A stretch of 39,800 nt of DNA from Pseudomonadota bacterium (GTDB taxonomy: Bacteria > Pseudomonadota > Gammaproteobacteria > Burkholderiales > Rhodocyclaceae): NCBI GenBank assembly GCA_022705135.1, contig JAKJFA010000016.1, positions 359-40,158 of the forward strand. The letters run 5' to 3'. Below are positions 18,784 to 27,329 of this stretch, one piece after another. Below the pieces are notes generated by a model. That model was given only the letters and a program-made list of their open reading frames with translations, was not told where the DNA came from and did no database searches. Both the position numbers and the translations under genes were made by a program. The stretch's first letter is position 1. The number at the start of each line of letters is the position of its first letter.

Positions 18784-20031
18784 ATGAATCTCCACATTGC
18801 CAATGGCCGTCTCATTGACCCGAAAAACGGCCTCGATCAACGGGCCGATCTGTTTCTTGCCGAGGCTTGTGTCGCCGGTATCGGCCAGGCGCCGGCGGGC
18901 TTCGTTGCCGAAAAGACGCTGGATGCCGGCGGCTGCATCGTCTGCCCCGGGCTGGTCGATCTGTCGGCCCGACTGAAAGGAATCGACTCTGAACTGGCCG
19001 CAGCGGCGCGGGGCGGTGTAACCACCCTGGTGTGCCCACCCGGTATCAATCCGCCCCTCGATGAGCCGGAATTAGTCGAGCGCCTGGTGCGTCGCGCCGC
19101 CGAATGCGGCCTGGCGCGCGTCCTGCCGCTGGGGGCGCTGACCCAGAACCTGGGTGGCGAAAAACTGGCTGAGTTGGTCGGTTTGAGGCGCGCTGGTTGT
19201 ATTGCCTTCTCGCAAGGCAAGCAGCCAATCACCGATACCTATGTCCTGTTGCGCGCCCTTGAATACGCCGCAACCTTTGGCTACGCGGTCTGGCTGCAGC
19301 CACAGGATTACTGGCTGTCGCGCAATGGGGTGGCGCATGATGGCCGGGTGGCAAGCAAGCTGGGACTGACGCCGATTCCGGCGGCGGCTGAAACCATTGC
19401 CGTCGGCACGTTCTTGCAACTGGCGCGAGAAAACGGCGTCCGCCTGCATCTGCGCAGTCTCTCCTCGGCGGCGGGCGTGCGCATGGTCGAGGAGGCGCAG
19501 CAAAGCGGTCTGCCGGTGACCTGCGACATCGGCGTGCATCATCTGCACCTGACCGAAAGCGCCATCGGATTTTTCGACAGTCATGCCCGCTTCGATCCGC
19601 CTCTGCGCGCCGAGGCGGATCGCGCTGCCTTGCGTGCCGCCGCCGCCCAGGGCGTGGCGGCGATCTGTTCCGACCATACTCCGACTGATGCCGACGACAA
19701 GGCGCTGCCGTTCGGCGAAGCCAAGCCGGGAGCAACCGGGCTGGAACTGCTCCTGGCGCTGACGCTGCAATGGGCGCAGGAGGAACATCTGCCGCTGGAC
19801 AAGGCGCTGGCTCGGGTGACCTGCGATCCGGCGGCAGTGTGCGGCAGTCCGGCCGGGCACTTGAGTGTCAGCGCGCCGGCCGATGTCTGCATTTTCGATC
19901 CCGACGCCGAATGGACGGTGACGGCGGAAAGCCTGAAAAGCCGTGGCAAAAACACGCCGTTCATCGGGCAGATCCTGAAGGGCAAGGTGGTGACGACGCT
20001 GGTCGGCGGGCAGGTGGTCTATTCGGCTTGA
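18784..20031 (+). CDS. pyrX: Dihydroorotase-like protein lacking the HxH metal site (PyrX/PyrC')
   Basis: This 415-residue amidohydrolase-superfamily protein begins one base after pyrB. Active class I dihydroorotases have a DxHxHxR metal motif after the first strand; here the corresponding place reads GLVDLSARLKG, so both histidines are gone. A later HHLHLTES is kept. SDHTPTDADDK replaces the usual TDHAPH..EEK, losing one more ligand. In Pseudomonas an inactive PyrC' of this kind is required for ATCase assembly and activity. The same structural role is the likely one here, with a true PyrC encoded elsewhere. Confidence 0.9.
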   Translation: MNLHIANGRLIDPKNGLDQRADLFLAEACVAGIGQAPAGFVAEKTLDAGGCIVCPGLVDLSARLKGIDSELAAAARGGVTTLVCPPGINPPLDEPELVERLVRRAAECGLARVLPLGALTQNLGGEKLAELVGLRRAGCIAFSQGKQPITDTYVLLRALEYAATFGYAVWLQPQDYWLSRNGVAHDGRVASKLGLTPIPAAAETIAVGTFLQLARENGVRLHLRSLSSAAGVRMVEEAQQSGLPVTCDIGVHHLHLTESAIGFFDSHARFDPPLRAEADRAALRAAAAQGVAAICSDHTPTDADDKALPFGEAKPGATGLELLLALTLQWAQEEHLPLDKALARVTCDPAAVCGSPAGHLSVSAPADVCIFDPDAEWTVTAESLKSRGKNTPFIGQILKGKVVTTLVGGQVVYSA

Positions 20032-20094
20032 TTTTGACGTGGGGTCTGCCGCGACGGGGTTCGCTTTCGCCGGACGAAGTTGGGCTACGCCCTG

Positions 20095-20100
20095 TATAAT
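20095..20100 (+). promoter_or_regulatory. Possible -10 element upstream of the nitroreductase gene
   Basis: A perfect TATAAT lies 29 bases before the nitroreductase ATG, in the short gap after pyrX. No good -35 is visible at 16-18 bases, so this is a weak call. Confidence 0.35.
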
Positions 20101-20128
20101 ATTGGCCACTCGAATTCTTGGGGTTGTG

Positions 20129-20836
20129 ATGCAGGAAATCAAAGAGGGTTTGTTGCGCGAGGCCGTAGATGAGGTCATTCGATCCCGCCACTCGGTGCGG
20201 GCCTATCTCGACAAGCCGGTGCCGCGCGCGCTGATTGAGGACATCCTCTCCATCGCGGCGCGCTCGCCCTCGGGAACGAATACCCAGCCCTGGAATGTGC
20301 ATGTGGTTGCGGGGGATGCGCTGCAGCGCCTGATTGCGGCGGTTTGCGCGGTGTTTGATGCGGACCCCGAGCATTGCGAGCCAGGTTACGACGAGGTTTA
20401 TCTTCGCCAGTACGGCGAGCCTCAGCAATCGTACCGGCGGCAGTTGGGTAAGGCGCTCTATGGCCTGATGGGGATTGCCAAGGGAGACACGGCGGCAATG
20501 CTGGCGCAGCGGCGGCGCAATTTTCTTTTTTTTGGGGCGCCGGTCGGGTTGTTGTTTACCATCGACCGGAGTTTTGGGCGCGGCAGTTGGGCGGATGTCG
20601 GCATGTTCATGCAAACCATCATGCTGGCGGCGCGGGCGCGCGGCCTGGATACCTGTTCCCAGGCCTATTGGGTTGACTATGAGTCGGTCGTCGCGCGCAT
20701 AATCGGCTGGCCGGAAAACCAGCGCCTGGTTTCCGGTATGGCGCTTGGCTACGCTGATCCGTCCGCGCCGGAAAACCGTTTGGTGTCGGAGCGGGCGGGG
20801 ATTGACCAATTTGCGGTCTTCCACGGTCTGGGTTGA
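20129..20836 (+). CDS. Nitroreductase-family FMN oxidoreductase
   Basis: The 235-residue product has the nitroreductase fold: an N-terminal FMN phosphate-binding RSRHSVRAYLDKPVP, then ARSPSGTNTQPWNVHVV, GSWADVGMFMQTIMLAARARGLDTCSQ and a C-terminal LVSGMALGYADP. Such enzymes reduce nitro groups, quinones or enals with NAD(P)H; the substrate cannot be told from sequence. ATG 20129 is the first Met consistent with the family start. A longer in-frame start at 20039 adds residues unlike the family. Confidence 0.9.
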   Translation: MQEIKEGLLREAVDEVIRSRHSVRAYLDKPVPRALIEDILSIAARSPSGTNTQPWNVHVVAGDALQRLIAAVCAVFDADPEHCEPGYDEVYLRQYGEPQQSYRRQLGKALYGLMGIAKGDTAAMLAQRRRNFLFFGAPVGLLFTIDRSFGRGSWADVGMFMQTIMLAARARGLDTCSQAYWVDYESVVARIIGWPENQRLVSGMALGYADPSAPENRLVSERAGIDQFAVFHGLG

Positions 20837-20920
20837 CGTCAGGCGAAACCTATTTTGGGCCTGCGCGCCACTTCGGCGCAGCAGCCTGCAGCACCGGTTT
20901 ATTTTGAAATGGGGATCATG

Positions 20921-21847
20921 ATGGCCAGAGTAATGAGAGAGCAGCAACCCGCGTCTGCGGCGCAGCGCGAGCAGGTCAGGCAGTATTTTGCAGAGGAAGT
21001 GCTTGATGCGCTTTCTCACGTTATCGGCGATTTGAACTACGCCCAAGCAGCCCGCCTGATTGCCGCACAGCACGGACAGCTTGCCGACTTGCTTGAGGAT
21101 TCGGTCTACGATGCAGTGCATCACATCGGCGACCCTTCGCGTTATGTCGACCAGGAGGTGCGCGGCATCGAGGTGCGTGGCTACGCCTCTGGCTACGTCC
21201 AGGCGCGTTCGGTCGAGGAGCAGCTGGATTTGCTGAACCGTGATCGCGAAAAATGGGGCGTCGGGGAATTTGTCCTGACCGAAGAGCAGAAGGTCTTGCT
21301 CCAACAGATGGATCCCAATCACCTTGAGGGGATTTTTTTGTTGCCGCCGTACAACATGATTGGGGTTTCGGGTTATCTTCCTGCCGTTGAAAAGATGCTC
21401 AACAACTTCTGGGGTATCTCGACCCTGCCCTATGGCTTGCGCGGCCTGCAGGAGACCGCCTCGAAGGTGCACCGCTTAAGGCACGAATGGCAGCGCCAGG
21501 GTTCCGGCAATCTGACCTTGGTTTGGGCGCAACTCGGCGCCCTTTATGCCGGCAAGAGTTCGTTACGCGCCAAGGAACTGATGTTGCGGCCTGAAGAGGG
21601 GGGTCTTGGGGTTTATGGCCTGCTCAGCATGTTGACGACGCATCCGGAGCGTCTGAAACAGAGCATTGATCCGGCGGTACTTTGCTGCGGCGACGAGGTG
21701 CCCATTGTCGGGGGATCACCGCGTGATTCCAGGGTGCCCGCGGTGTCGTTCTTCGGCAATACGTTGCGCTTTGATACCGTGCGTTGGGACGATTGTTCAC
21801 CCGAATTCATGCCAGCGTCCATGCTGATTCCGCACAAGGTGGACTGA
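20921..21847 (+). CDS. Hypothetical protein, 308 residues, function not recognised
   Basis: This long frame has ordinary codon use for the region and a plausible ribosome site: GGGGA lies 5 bases before ATG 20921, with alternative in-frame ATGs at 20918 and 20909. I do not recognise the family. The protein has no signal peptide and no obvious membrane span. The N-terminal half is helical and charged (EVLDALSHVIGDLNYAQAA, then a long QEVRGIEVRGYASGYVQARS segment). A central stretch is hydrophobic and Gly-rich (IFLLPPYNMIGVSGYLP). CCGDEVPIVGGSP lies near the C-terminus, with two adjacent Cys. It sits 84 bases after the nitroreductase and 60 before the malic enzyme on the same strand, so it may be co-transcribed with either. 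Confidence 0.8.
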   Translation: MARVMREQQPASAAQREQVRQYFAEEVLDALSHVIGDLNYAQAARLIAAQHGQLADLLEDSVYDAVHHIGDPSRYVDQEVRGIEVRGYASGYVQARSVEEQLDLLNRDREKWGVGEFVLTEEQKVLLQQMDPNHLEGIFLLPPYNMIGVSGYLPAVEKMLNNFWGISTLPYGLRGLQETASKVHRLRHEWQRQGSGNLTLVWAQLGALYAGKSSLRAKELMLRPEEGGLGVYGLLSMLTTHPERLKQSIDPAVLCCGDEVPIVGGSPRDSRVPAVSFFGNTLRFDTVRWDDCSPEFMPASMLIPHKVD

Positions 21848-21907
21848 TCCGGGGCGGGGGCGATCCCCCACCTTTTCTGCAACATCAACGATAGGAATTT
21901 TCGCGAC

Positions 21908-23233
21908 ATGGACGAAAAGTTGCGCGCTGCTGCGCTGGATTATCATTGCTGGCCAACTCCGGGCAAGGTTGCGGTGCTCCCCACCAAGACCCTGGCGACG
22001 CAGTATGACCTTTCACTGGCGTATTCGCCCGGTGTCGCGGCCGCCTGCGATGCCATTGTCGCTGACCCGGCCGAGGCGGCGCGCCTGACCTCGCGTGGCA
22101 ATCTGGTGGCGGTGGTGAGTAACGGCACGGCGGTGCTCGGCCTCGGCGCCATCGGTGCGCTGGCGTCCAAGCCGGTGATGGAAGGCAAAGGGGTTTTGTT
22201 CAAGAAATTCGCCGGCGTCGACGTGTTTGACCTGGAGATCGACGAACGTGATCCGGACAGGCTGATCGACATCGTTGCGGCGCTTGAGCCGACGTTTGGC
22301 GGCATCAATCTGGAGGACATCAAGGCGCCGGAGTGCTTCTACATCGAGAAAAAGCTGCGCGAGCGGATGAAGATTCCGGTTTTCCACGACGACCAGCACG
22401 GCACCGCGATTGTCGTCGGCGCGGCGGTGCTGAACGGGCTGCATCTGATTGGCAAGGAACTGGATCAGGTCAAAGTGGTGACTTCCGGTGCCGGTGCCGC
22501 CGCGATTGCCTGTCTCGATCTGCTTCTCATGCTCGGGGTCAAGCGCGAGCATGTCTGGGTCACTGACCAGAAGGGCGTGATCTACCAGGGCCGCGAAGGC
22601 GGCATGGATAGTGACAAGGCGCGCTATGCGCAGAGTACCGATGCCCGGAGTCTGGCGGACATCATCGCCGATGCCGATGTGTTCCTGGGCCTTTCCGCTG
22701 CCGGGGTGCTGAAGCCGGAAATGGTGGCGAACATGGCGGCTAACCCCCTTATTCTGGCGCTGGCCAATCCGGTACCCGAGATTTTGCCGGAAGAGGTTCA
22801 CGGGGTGCGCGATGATGCCATTGTCTGTACCGGGCGTTCCGATTACCCGAACCAGGTCAACAATGTCCTTTGTTTTCCCTTTATTTTCCGGGGCGCGCTC
22901 GATGTCGGGGCGACTACGATCAACGAGCCGATGAAATTGGCGGCGGTACGCGCCATTGCCGAACTGGCCCGCGCCGAACCCTGTGCGGCGGTCATTGCGG
23001 CCTACGGAAAAAGTGAGGGATTCGGGCCGGGCAATTTCATTCCTAAACCCTTTGACCCCCGCCTCATTACCCAGGTCGCACCGGCGGTGGCGAGGGCGGC
23101 GATGGAATCCGGTGTGGCCACCCGGCCGGTCAGCGATTGGGCGGCCTATCAGAAGAGCCTGCAGGAATTCGCCGACGGCCAAGGCGGAATCGCCTCGCGC
23201 CCCTTGTGGCCACGCAGTGCTGCTGGATCGTAG
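21908..23233 (+). CDS. Malic enzyme, MaeB type without the C-terminal phosphotransacetylase-like domain
   Basis: The 441-residue product oxidatively decarboxylates malate to pyruvate. The malic domain shows [43 protein letters not shown] and [16 protein letters not shown]. Next come FHDDQHGTA and the nucleotide-binding [15 protein letters not shown], then LANPVPEI and [13 protein letters not shown]. This matches the N-terminal half of proteobacterial MaeB closely, through [13 protein letters not shown]. MaeB normally continues into a phosphotransacetylase-like regulatory domain for about 750 residues in all. Here the frame stops after a short unrelated tail ([11 protein letters not shown]), and no remnant of that domain follows. 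ATG 21908 has AGGAAT upstream. Confidence 0.92.
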   Translation: MDEKLRAAALDYHCWPTPGKVAVLPTKTLATQYDLSLAYSPGVAAACDAIVADPAEAARLTSRGNLVAVVSNGTAVLGLGAIGALASKPVMEGKGVLFKKFAGVDVFDLEIDERDPDRLIDIVAALEPTFGGINLEDIKAPECFYIEKKLRERMKIPVFHDDQHGTAIVVGAAVLNGLHLIGKELDQVKVVTSGAGAAAIACLDLLLMLGVKREHVWVTDQKGVIYQGREGGMDSDKARYAQSTDARSLADIIADADVFLGLSAAGVLKPEMVANMAANPLILALANPVPEILPEEVHGVRDDAIVCTGRSDYPNQVNNVLCFPFIFRGALDVGATTINEPMKLAAVRAIAELARAEPCAAVIAAYGKSEGFGPGNFIPKPFDPRLITQVAPAVARAAMESGVATRPVSDWAAYQKSLQEFADGQGGIASRPLWPRSAAGS

Positions 23234-23336
23234 GCAGTCCGGCGCCTGCTTTCCCTGTGTTTCAAGCGGGGTGTTCTTAAGTTGGAAAATTTATCTAATG
23301 TGGTTTCTAGAAATATCTTCTATCCTTATATTTTTC

Positions 23337-23364
23337 TTGATTTTTATGAACGGTTTGCTAGACT
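23337..23364 (+). promoter_or_regulatory. Candidate promoter of the DD-peptidase gene
   Basis: TTGATT (23337-23342), 16 bases, then TAGACT (23359-23364) with a TGC just before it as an extended -10. It lies in a distinctly AT-rich patch (about 23280-23370) 38 bases before the ATG. Confidence 0.5.
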
Positions 23365-23401
23365 CGCTCCATGCTTGCGCTTTTTCGGCGGGAGGCAAGG
23401 C

Positions 23402-24448
23402 ATGAAGATCGGTTGGCATGTGGTGTTCCTTTTGGCGGGGCTGCTGGGCTTGGGCATGAGCGCCCAGGCGGGCGCCGGGCAGAAAGAGACTGGCCGTTTG
23501 GCGGCTGCCAGCAAGAAGTCCGTGCACAAGTCGCAGCCGCAAGCCAAAAAATCGGCCAGGAACGCCAAGACCACCAAGCGTGCCAAATCGGCGTCGACCA
23601 AAAAGGCTTCAAAGTCCGTTGCGGGCAAAAAGGTTCACAAGGCCGAGTTGCGGCAGGATCGGCTCGATCAGCAGCTTGAAGACGGCAAGCTGGCGCTCCA
23701 TTCATCCTCGGCCTATGTGATCGATCAGCAAAGCGGCAAGGAATTGGTCGATAAGAATTCGAGCGTTGTGTTGCCGATTGCCTCCATCACAAAATTGATG
23801 ACGGCAATGATCGTTCTTGACGCCCGGCAGGACATGCAGGAAGTCATTACGATTGGCGAGGAGGACGTCGATACGCTCAAGGGGACGCGTTCGCGCCTGC
23901 CTGTGGGTACGAGCATGACACGGATGACAGCCATGCTGCTGGCGCTCATGTCGTCGGAAAACCGCGCTGCCAACGCGCTCGGGCGCCATTATCCGGGGGG
24001 CTTGCCGGCTTTTGTCGCGGCGATGAACCTCAAAGCGCGCATCTTGGGCATGAACCACACCTCTTTTGAAGAGCCGACCGGACTTTCCAGCAACAATCTG
24101 TCGACCGCACGCGATCTCGCCGTTATGGTTGCTGCCGCCGCCAACTATCCTGAAATCAGTGCGGCTTCGACCACCGCTGAACTGCTGCTCGATATCAACG
24201 GACACATCCAGAAATTCAGCAACACCAACGCCCTGGTCAAGAATGAGGATTGGCGCATCGAAGTGTCGAAAACCGGCTTCATTTCCGAGGCTGGCCGTTG
24301 CCTGGTGATGAAAGCCTGGGTGACATCCCGTCCTGTCGTCATCGTTCTGCTCGATTCGAATGGGAAAATGACCCGGGTGGGTGATGCCAACCGGATCAAG
24401 CGCTGGATGGAAAGCGCCGGGATTGGGCGGAGAACCCCCGAGGTTTGA
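23402..24448 (+). CDS. pbpG: D-alanyl-D-alanine endopeptidase, PbpG/PBP7 type
   Basis: This 348-residue, S11-family serine peptidase cleaves cross-links in periplasmic peptidoglycan. ATG 23402 follows GGGAGGCAAGG. Residues 1-23 are a Sec signal peptide ending AQA. About 55 residues of very basic Lys/Ala/Ser-rich sequence (about 35-80) precede the catalytic domain. The active-site motifs are SITK (Ser128, Lys131), SEN (185-187) and KTG (290-292). The basic leader is longer than in E. coli PbpG and may bind peptidoglycan or anionic polymer (inference). It converges on rsgA with 33 bases between. Confidence 0.93.
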   Translation: MKIGWHVVFLLAGLLGLGMSAQAGAGQKETGRLAAASKKSVHKSQPQAKKSARNAKTTKRAKSASTKKASKSVAGKKVHKAELRQDRLDQQLEDGKLALHSSSAYVIDQQSGKELVDKNSSVVLPIASITKLMTAMIVLDARQDMQEVITIGEEDVDTLKGTRSRLPVGTSMTRMTAMLLALMSSENRAANALGRHYPGGLPAFVAAMNLKARILGMNHTSFEEPTGLSSNNLSTARDLAVMVAAAANYPEISAASTTAELLLDINGHIQKFSNTNALVKNEDWRIEVSKTGFISEAGRCLVMKAWVTSRPVVIVLLDSNGKMTRVGDANRIKRWMESAGIGRRTPEV

Positions 24449-24481
24449 CGTGGCCTCCTGGTTGTCCTGTCGTGTCTCTTT

Positions 24482-25345
24482 CTAAATTGGCCCGGTAAGC
24501 CGGATGAGACAGGCCAGCCGGTCGGGGTCGATGGCGCCGGCCTGACAGGCGGCCTGTAGTGCACATCCCGGCTCGTGCTCATGACGACAATCGCGGAAGC
24601 GGCACTGCCCCAAGTAGGGGCGAAACTCGATAAAGCAATGCTCAAGCGTGCCGCGGTCAATCTGGGCCAGGCCGAATTCCTGCAGGCCGGGGGAATCGAT
24701 GAGATGGCTTTCGGCATCGAGGTGGTAGAGGCAGGCGTGGGTCGTCGTGTGCTTGCCGCTGGCAAGTGCCGTCGAAATCTCGCGTGTGACCGCGCCGGCC
24801 TCTGGCAGAAGGGCGTTGATGAGGGTCGATTTGCCCATTCCCGATTGCCCGACCAGGACGCTGGTGTGGCCAGCGAGAAAGGGGCGGAGCTGTTCCGCCT
24901 GATGAAGCGCCGACAGTTCCAGGGCGCGGTAACCGATGCGGCAAAAAGGCTCAAGTTGCTTTCGCGCCACAGGCAGCCGGTCGGTCAGATCGCATTTGTT
25001 GAGAACGATGAGACTGGCGATTTCCTGGTGTTCCGCTGCCAGCAGGGCACGGTGGATAAGATCGACAGAAAAGGCAGGTTCGGTGGCGACGACGACAACG
25101 AGCTGATCGACATTGGCCGCAATGAGCTTCTGCCGGAATTCATTGGAGCGGTAGAGGAGGCTGCGGCGCGGTTCGAGGTTTTCGACTACTCCCTGATCGC
25201 CCCCGGTTCGGCGGAACTGGACCTGGTCGCCACAGGCAAATTCACTCTTCTTGCCGCGCGGAAAGCAGCGTAGACGGCTGCCGTCGGCCAGTTCGACCAG
25301 ATAGTGCCGGCCGTGCGCGGCAATGATGCGTCCGCGTTCAGGCAT
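24482..25345 (-). CDS. rsgA: Ribosome small subunit-dependent GTPase A
   Basis: The 287-residue product is a circularly permuted GTPase that assists late 30S maturation. The N-terminal OB fold is followed by motifs in permuted order: NKCD (G4), GQSGMGKST (G1 P-loop), the TTTHA switch and DSPG (G3). A C-terminal zinc site is formed by CRFRDCRHEHEPGC. Length is normal. Its start overlaps the end of the upstream M48 peptidase gene by 8 bases, so the two are translated together. Confidence 0.97.
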   Translation of the reverse strand: MPERGRIIAAHGRHYLVELADGSRLRCFPRGKKSEFACGDQVQFRRTGGDQGVVENLEPRRSLLYRSNEFRQKLIAANVDQLVVVVATEPAFSVDLIHRALLAAEHQEIASLIVLNKCDLTDRLPVARKQLEPFCRIGYRALELSALHQAEQLRPFLAGHTSVLVGQSGMGKSTLINALLPEAGAVTREISTALASGKHTTTHACLYHLDAESHLIDSPGLQEFGLAQIDRGTLEHCFIEFRPYLGQCRFRDCRHEHEPGCALQAACQAGAIDPDRLACLIRLTGPI

Positions 25346-26591
25346 GCCGGGGCGTTTCGTTTTCGAGGTGGGCGATGCGCAGCGCCGCCGGCGGGTGCGA
25401 GTCGTAGAACAGCGAATGCCACGAATCCGGGGTCAGGGTGGCGGCATTGTCCTCATACAGCTTGACCAGGGCGCGGATGAGGTCTTCGGCGCTGGCATGG
25501 CGGGCGGCGTAGGCGTCGGCTTCAAATTCGTGGCGGCGCGACAACAGGCTTGCCAGCGGCGAGAAAATAAACGTGAAGATGGGCACGACGAGGAAGAAGA
25601 GGATGAGGGCCAGTGCTGTATTTTGGGCTGAAACGCCCAGCCCGGCGTAGAACCAGGGGGCATCGATCAGTTGTCCGAGAAGCCAGAGAAAGGCCAGGGA
25701 CAACACAAACAGCAGGGCGATCCGTTTGGCGATATGGCGGCGCTTGAAATGGCCGAGTTCGTGTGCCAGGACGGCCTCGATTTCAGCGGGCTGCAGGCGC
25801 TCCAGCAGGGTGTCGAAAAAAACGATGCGCTTGTTGGCACCAAATCCGGCGAAATAAGCGTTGCCGTGGCTCGAGCGTTTGGAGCCGTCCATGACAAACA
25901 GGCCGCTGGCCGAGAAATCGCAGCGTTGGAGCAGGCTCTCGATGCGGTGCCTGAGTTCGCCATCGGCCAAGGGCGTGAATTTGTTGAACAGGGGCGCGAT
26001 CCAGGTGGGATAAATGAAGAGGACAAGCAGGTTGAACACCGACCAGAAGGCCCAGACATAGAACCACCAGAAGGTGCCCATGGCACTCATCAGCCAGAGG
26101 ATGGCGGCAAGCACCGGGATTCCGATGACGGCGGCGAGCGCAATGTGTTTGCCCAGATCGGCCAGGAAGAGCGCGGGCGTCATGCGGTTGAAGCCGAATT
26201 GTTCTTCGATGACAAACTGACGGTAGAGGGAAAAAGGCAGATCGACCAGGGCGGAAAGAGCAAACACACTGAAAATGAGAGCGATGCCATAGGGCAGGCC
26301 TTGCAGGTGGGCGCTCCAGAAGGTATGCAGGGCTTGGATGCCGCCGCCAAGGGTGAGGATCAGGAGCAAACCGGTTCCGGCCAGAGTGGAGATTCTGTCC
26401 AGCCGGGTTTTGGCGCAGGTGTAGTCAGCGGCCTTCTGGTGGGCGGAGAGCGGGATACGCTCGGAGAATTGAGCGGGAACCTGATGGCGATGCGCCATGA
26501 TGTGGGTGATCTGGCGGCGTGCCAGCCAGAGCTGCATGAAGAGGGAGAATGCCAGCAGGCAAAGAAAAAGCAGGGTGAACGGGTGGGGCAT
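25338..26591 (-). CDS. M48-family (Ste24-like) membrane metallopeptidase
   Basis: The 417-residue integral membrane zinc peptidase has hydrophobic segments near residues 5-22, 68-85, 103-120, 150-170, 175-195, 290-310 and 325-350. The zinc motif is HELGH at 277-281, with the third ligand in HEFEADAYAA further on. FNKFTPL and SHGNAYFAGFGANKRIVFFDTLL are typical of the CAAX-protease/Ste24 branch. Substrates are unknown in bacteria; membrane protein quality control is the usual suggestion. It is upstream of and overlapping rsgA, and divergent from orn. Confidence 0.94.
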   Translation of the reverse strand: MPHPFTLLFLCLLAFSLFMQLWLARRQITHIMAHRHQVPAQFSERIPLSAHQKAADYTCAKTRLDRISTLAGTGLLLILTLGGGIQALHTFWSAHLQGLPYGIALIFSVFALSALVDLPFSLYRQFVIEEQFGFNRMTPALFLADLGKHIALAAVIGIPVLAAILWLMSAMGTFWWFYVWAFWSVFNLLVLFIYPTWIAPLFNKFTPLADGELRHRIESLLQRCDFSASGLFVMDGSKRSSHGNAYFAGFGANKRIVFFDTLLERLQPAEIEAVLAHELGHFKRRHIAKRIALLFVLSLAFLWLLGQLIDAPWFYAGLGVSAQNTALALILFFLVVPIFTFIFSPLASLLSRRHEFEADAYAARHASAEDLIRALVKLYEDNAATLTPDSWHSLFYDSHPPAALRIAHLENETPRHA

Positions 26592-26743
26592 GGCAAGGCC
26601 GGGATGGCAGGGGAAGGCTGGATTATCCCGGAAACTGCCGCGTTGCGCATCCGTTCGCTGTAGGCCCGCGGCAACTTGGAGTGCTTCGTGGCACGCAGGT
26701 CATCGTTCTGCCGTTTTTCTTCATTCCTCCTCGGCAATGCGGG

Positions 26744-26749
26744 TAGAAT
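26744..26749 (+). promoter_or_regulatory. Possible -10 element of orn
   Basis: TAGAAT lies 30 bases before the orn ATG in the 188-base gap between the divergent M48 peptidase and orn genes. No convincing -35 accompanies it. The rest of the gap shows nothing else I can name. Confidence 0.35.
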
Positions 26750-26779
26750 CGAGTCACCTGAACCGACGGTGAATTGCCT

Positions 26780-27325
26780 ATGGCCCGCGATGCGAACAAC
26801 CTCGTTTGGCTCGACATGGAAATGTCCGGCCTCGATCCCGAGAAGGATCGTATTCTCGAACTGGCCATCGTGGTGACGAACGGTATACTGGAACTGGTCG
26901 CCGAATCGCCCTCCTGGGTGGTGCATCAGAGCCAGGCCGTGCTGGTCGGCATGGATGACTGGAACCAGAAAACACATGGGCGCTCCGGCCTGATCGAGCG
27001 GGTCAGGGCGAGTGTTCAGGACGAAGGCGCAGTCCAGGCCGAGGCGCTGGAATTCCTGAAGAAATATGTGCCGCACGGGGTATCGCCGATGTGCGGCAAC
27101 AGCATCGGCCAGGATCGCCGGTTCATGGTGCGCTATATGCCGGAGCTCGAGTCCTGGTTTCATTACCGCAATCTTGACGTCAGCACCCTCAAGGAATTGA
27201 GCAAGCGCTGGGCGCCGGAGGTCTACCGGGGATTCAAGAAGAAGAGCCGGCATACCGCGCTGGCCGACATCTACGAATCGATTGACGAGTTGAAGTACTA
27301 CCGCGAGCACTTCTTGAAAACGTGA
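26780..27325 (+). CDS. orn: Oligoribonuclease
   Basis: The 181-residue product has the same length as E. coli Orn. It degrades 2-5 nt RNAs, including pGpG from cyclic-di-GMP turnover. DEDDh motifs are visible: [17 protein letters not shown] (first Asp and Glu), [12 protein letters not shown] (second Asp) and [11 protein letters not shown] (His and final Asp). ATG 26780 (MARDANN) gives the family length; a TTG six bases earlier is in frame. It ends only 4 bases from the convergent glycosyltransferase gene. Confidence 0.97.
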   Translation: MARDANNLVWLDMEMSGLDPEKDRILELAIVVTNGILELVAESPSWVVHQSQAVLVGMDDWNQKTHGRSGLIERVRASVQDEGAVQAEALEFLKKYVPHGVSPMCGNSIGQDRRFMVRYMPELESWFHYRNLDVSTLKELSKRWAPEVYRGFKKKSRHTALADIYESIDELKYYREHFLKT

Positions 27326-27329
27326 GGGC

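Noticed and set aside
19961-21472. Minus-strand frame of 503 codons
   Set aside because: It runs across the nitroreductase and the hypothetical gene in antisense and shows no domain; the plus-strand frames have proper starts and ribosome sites.
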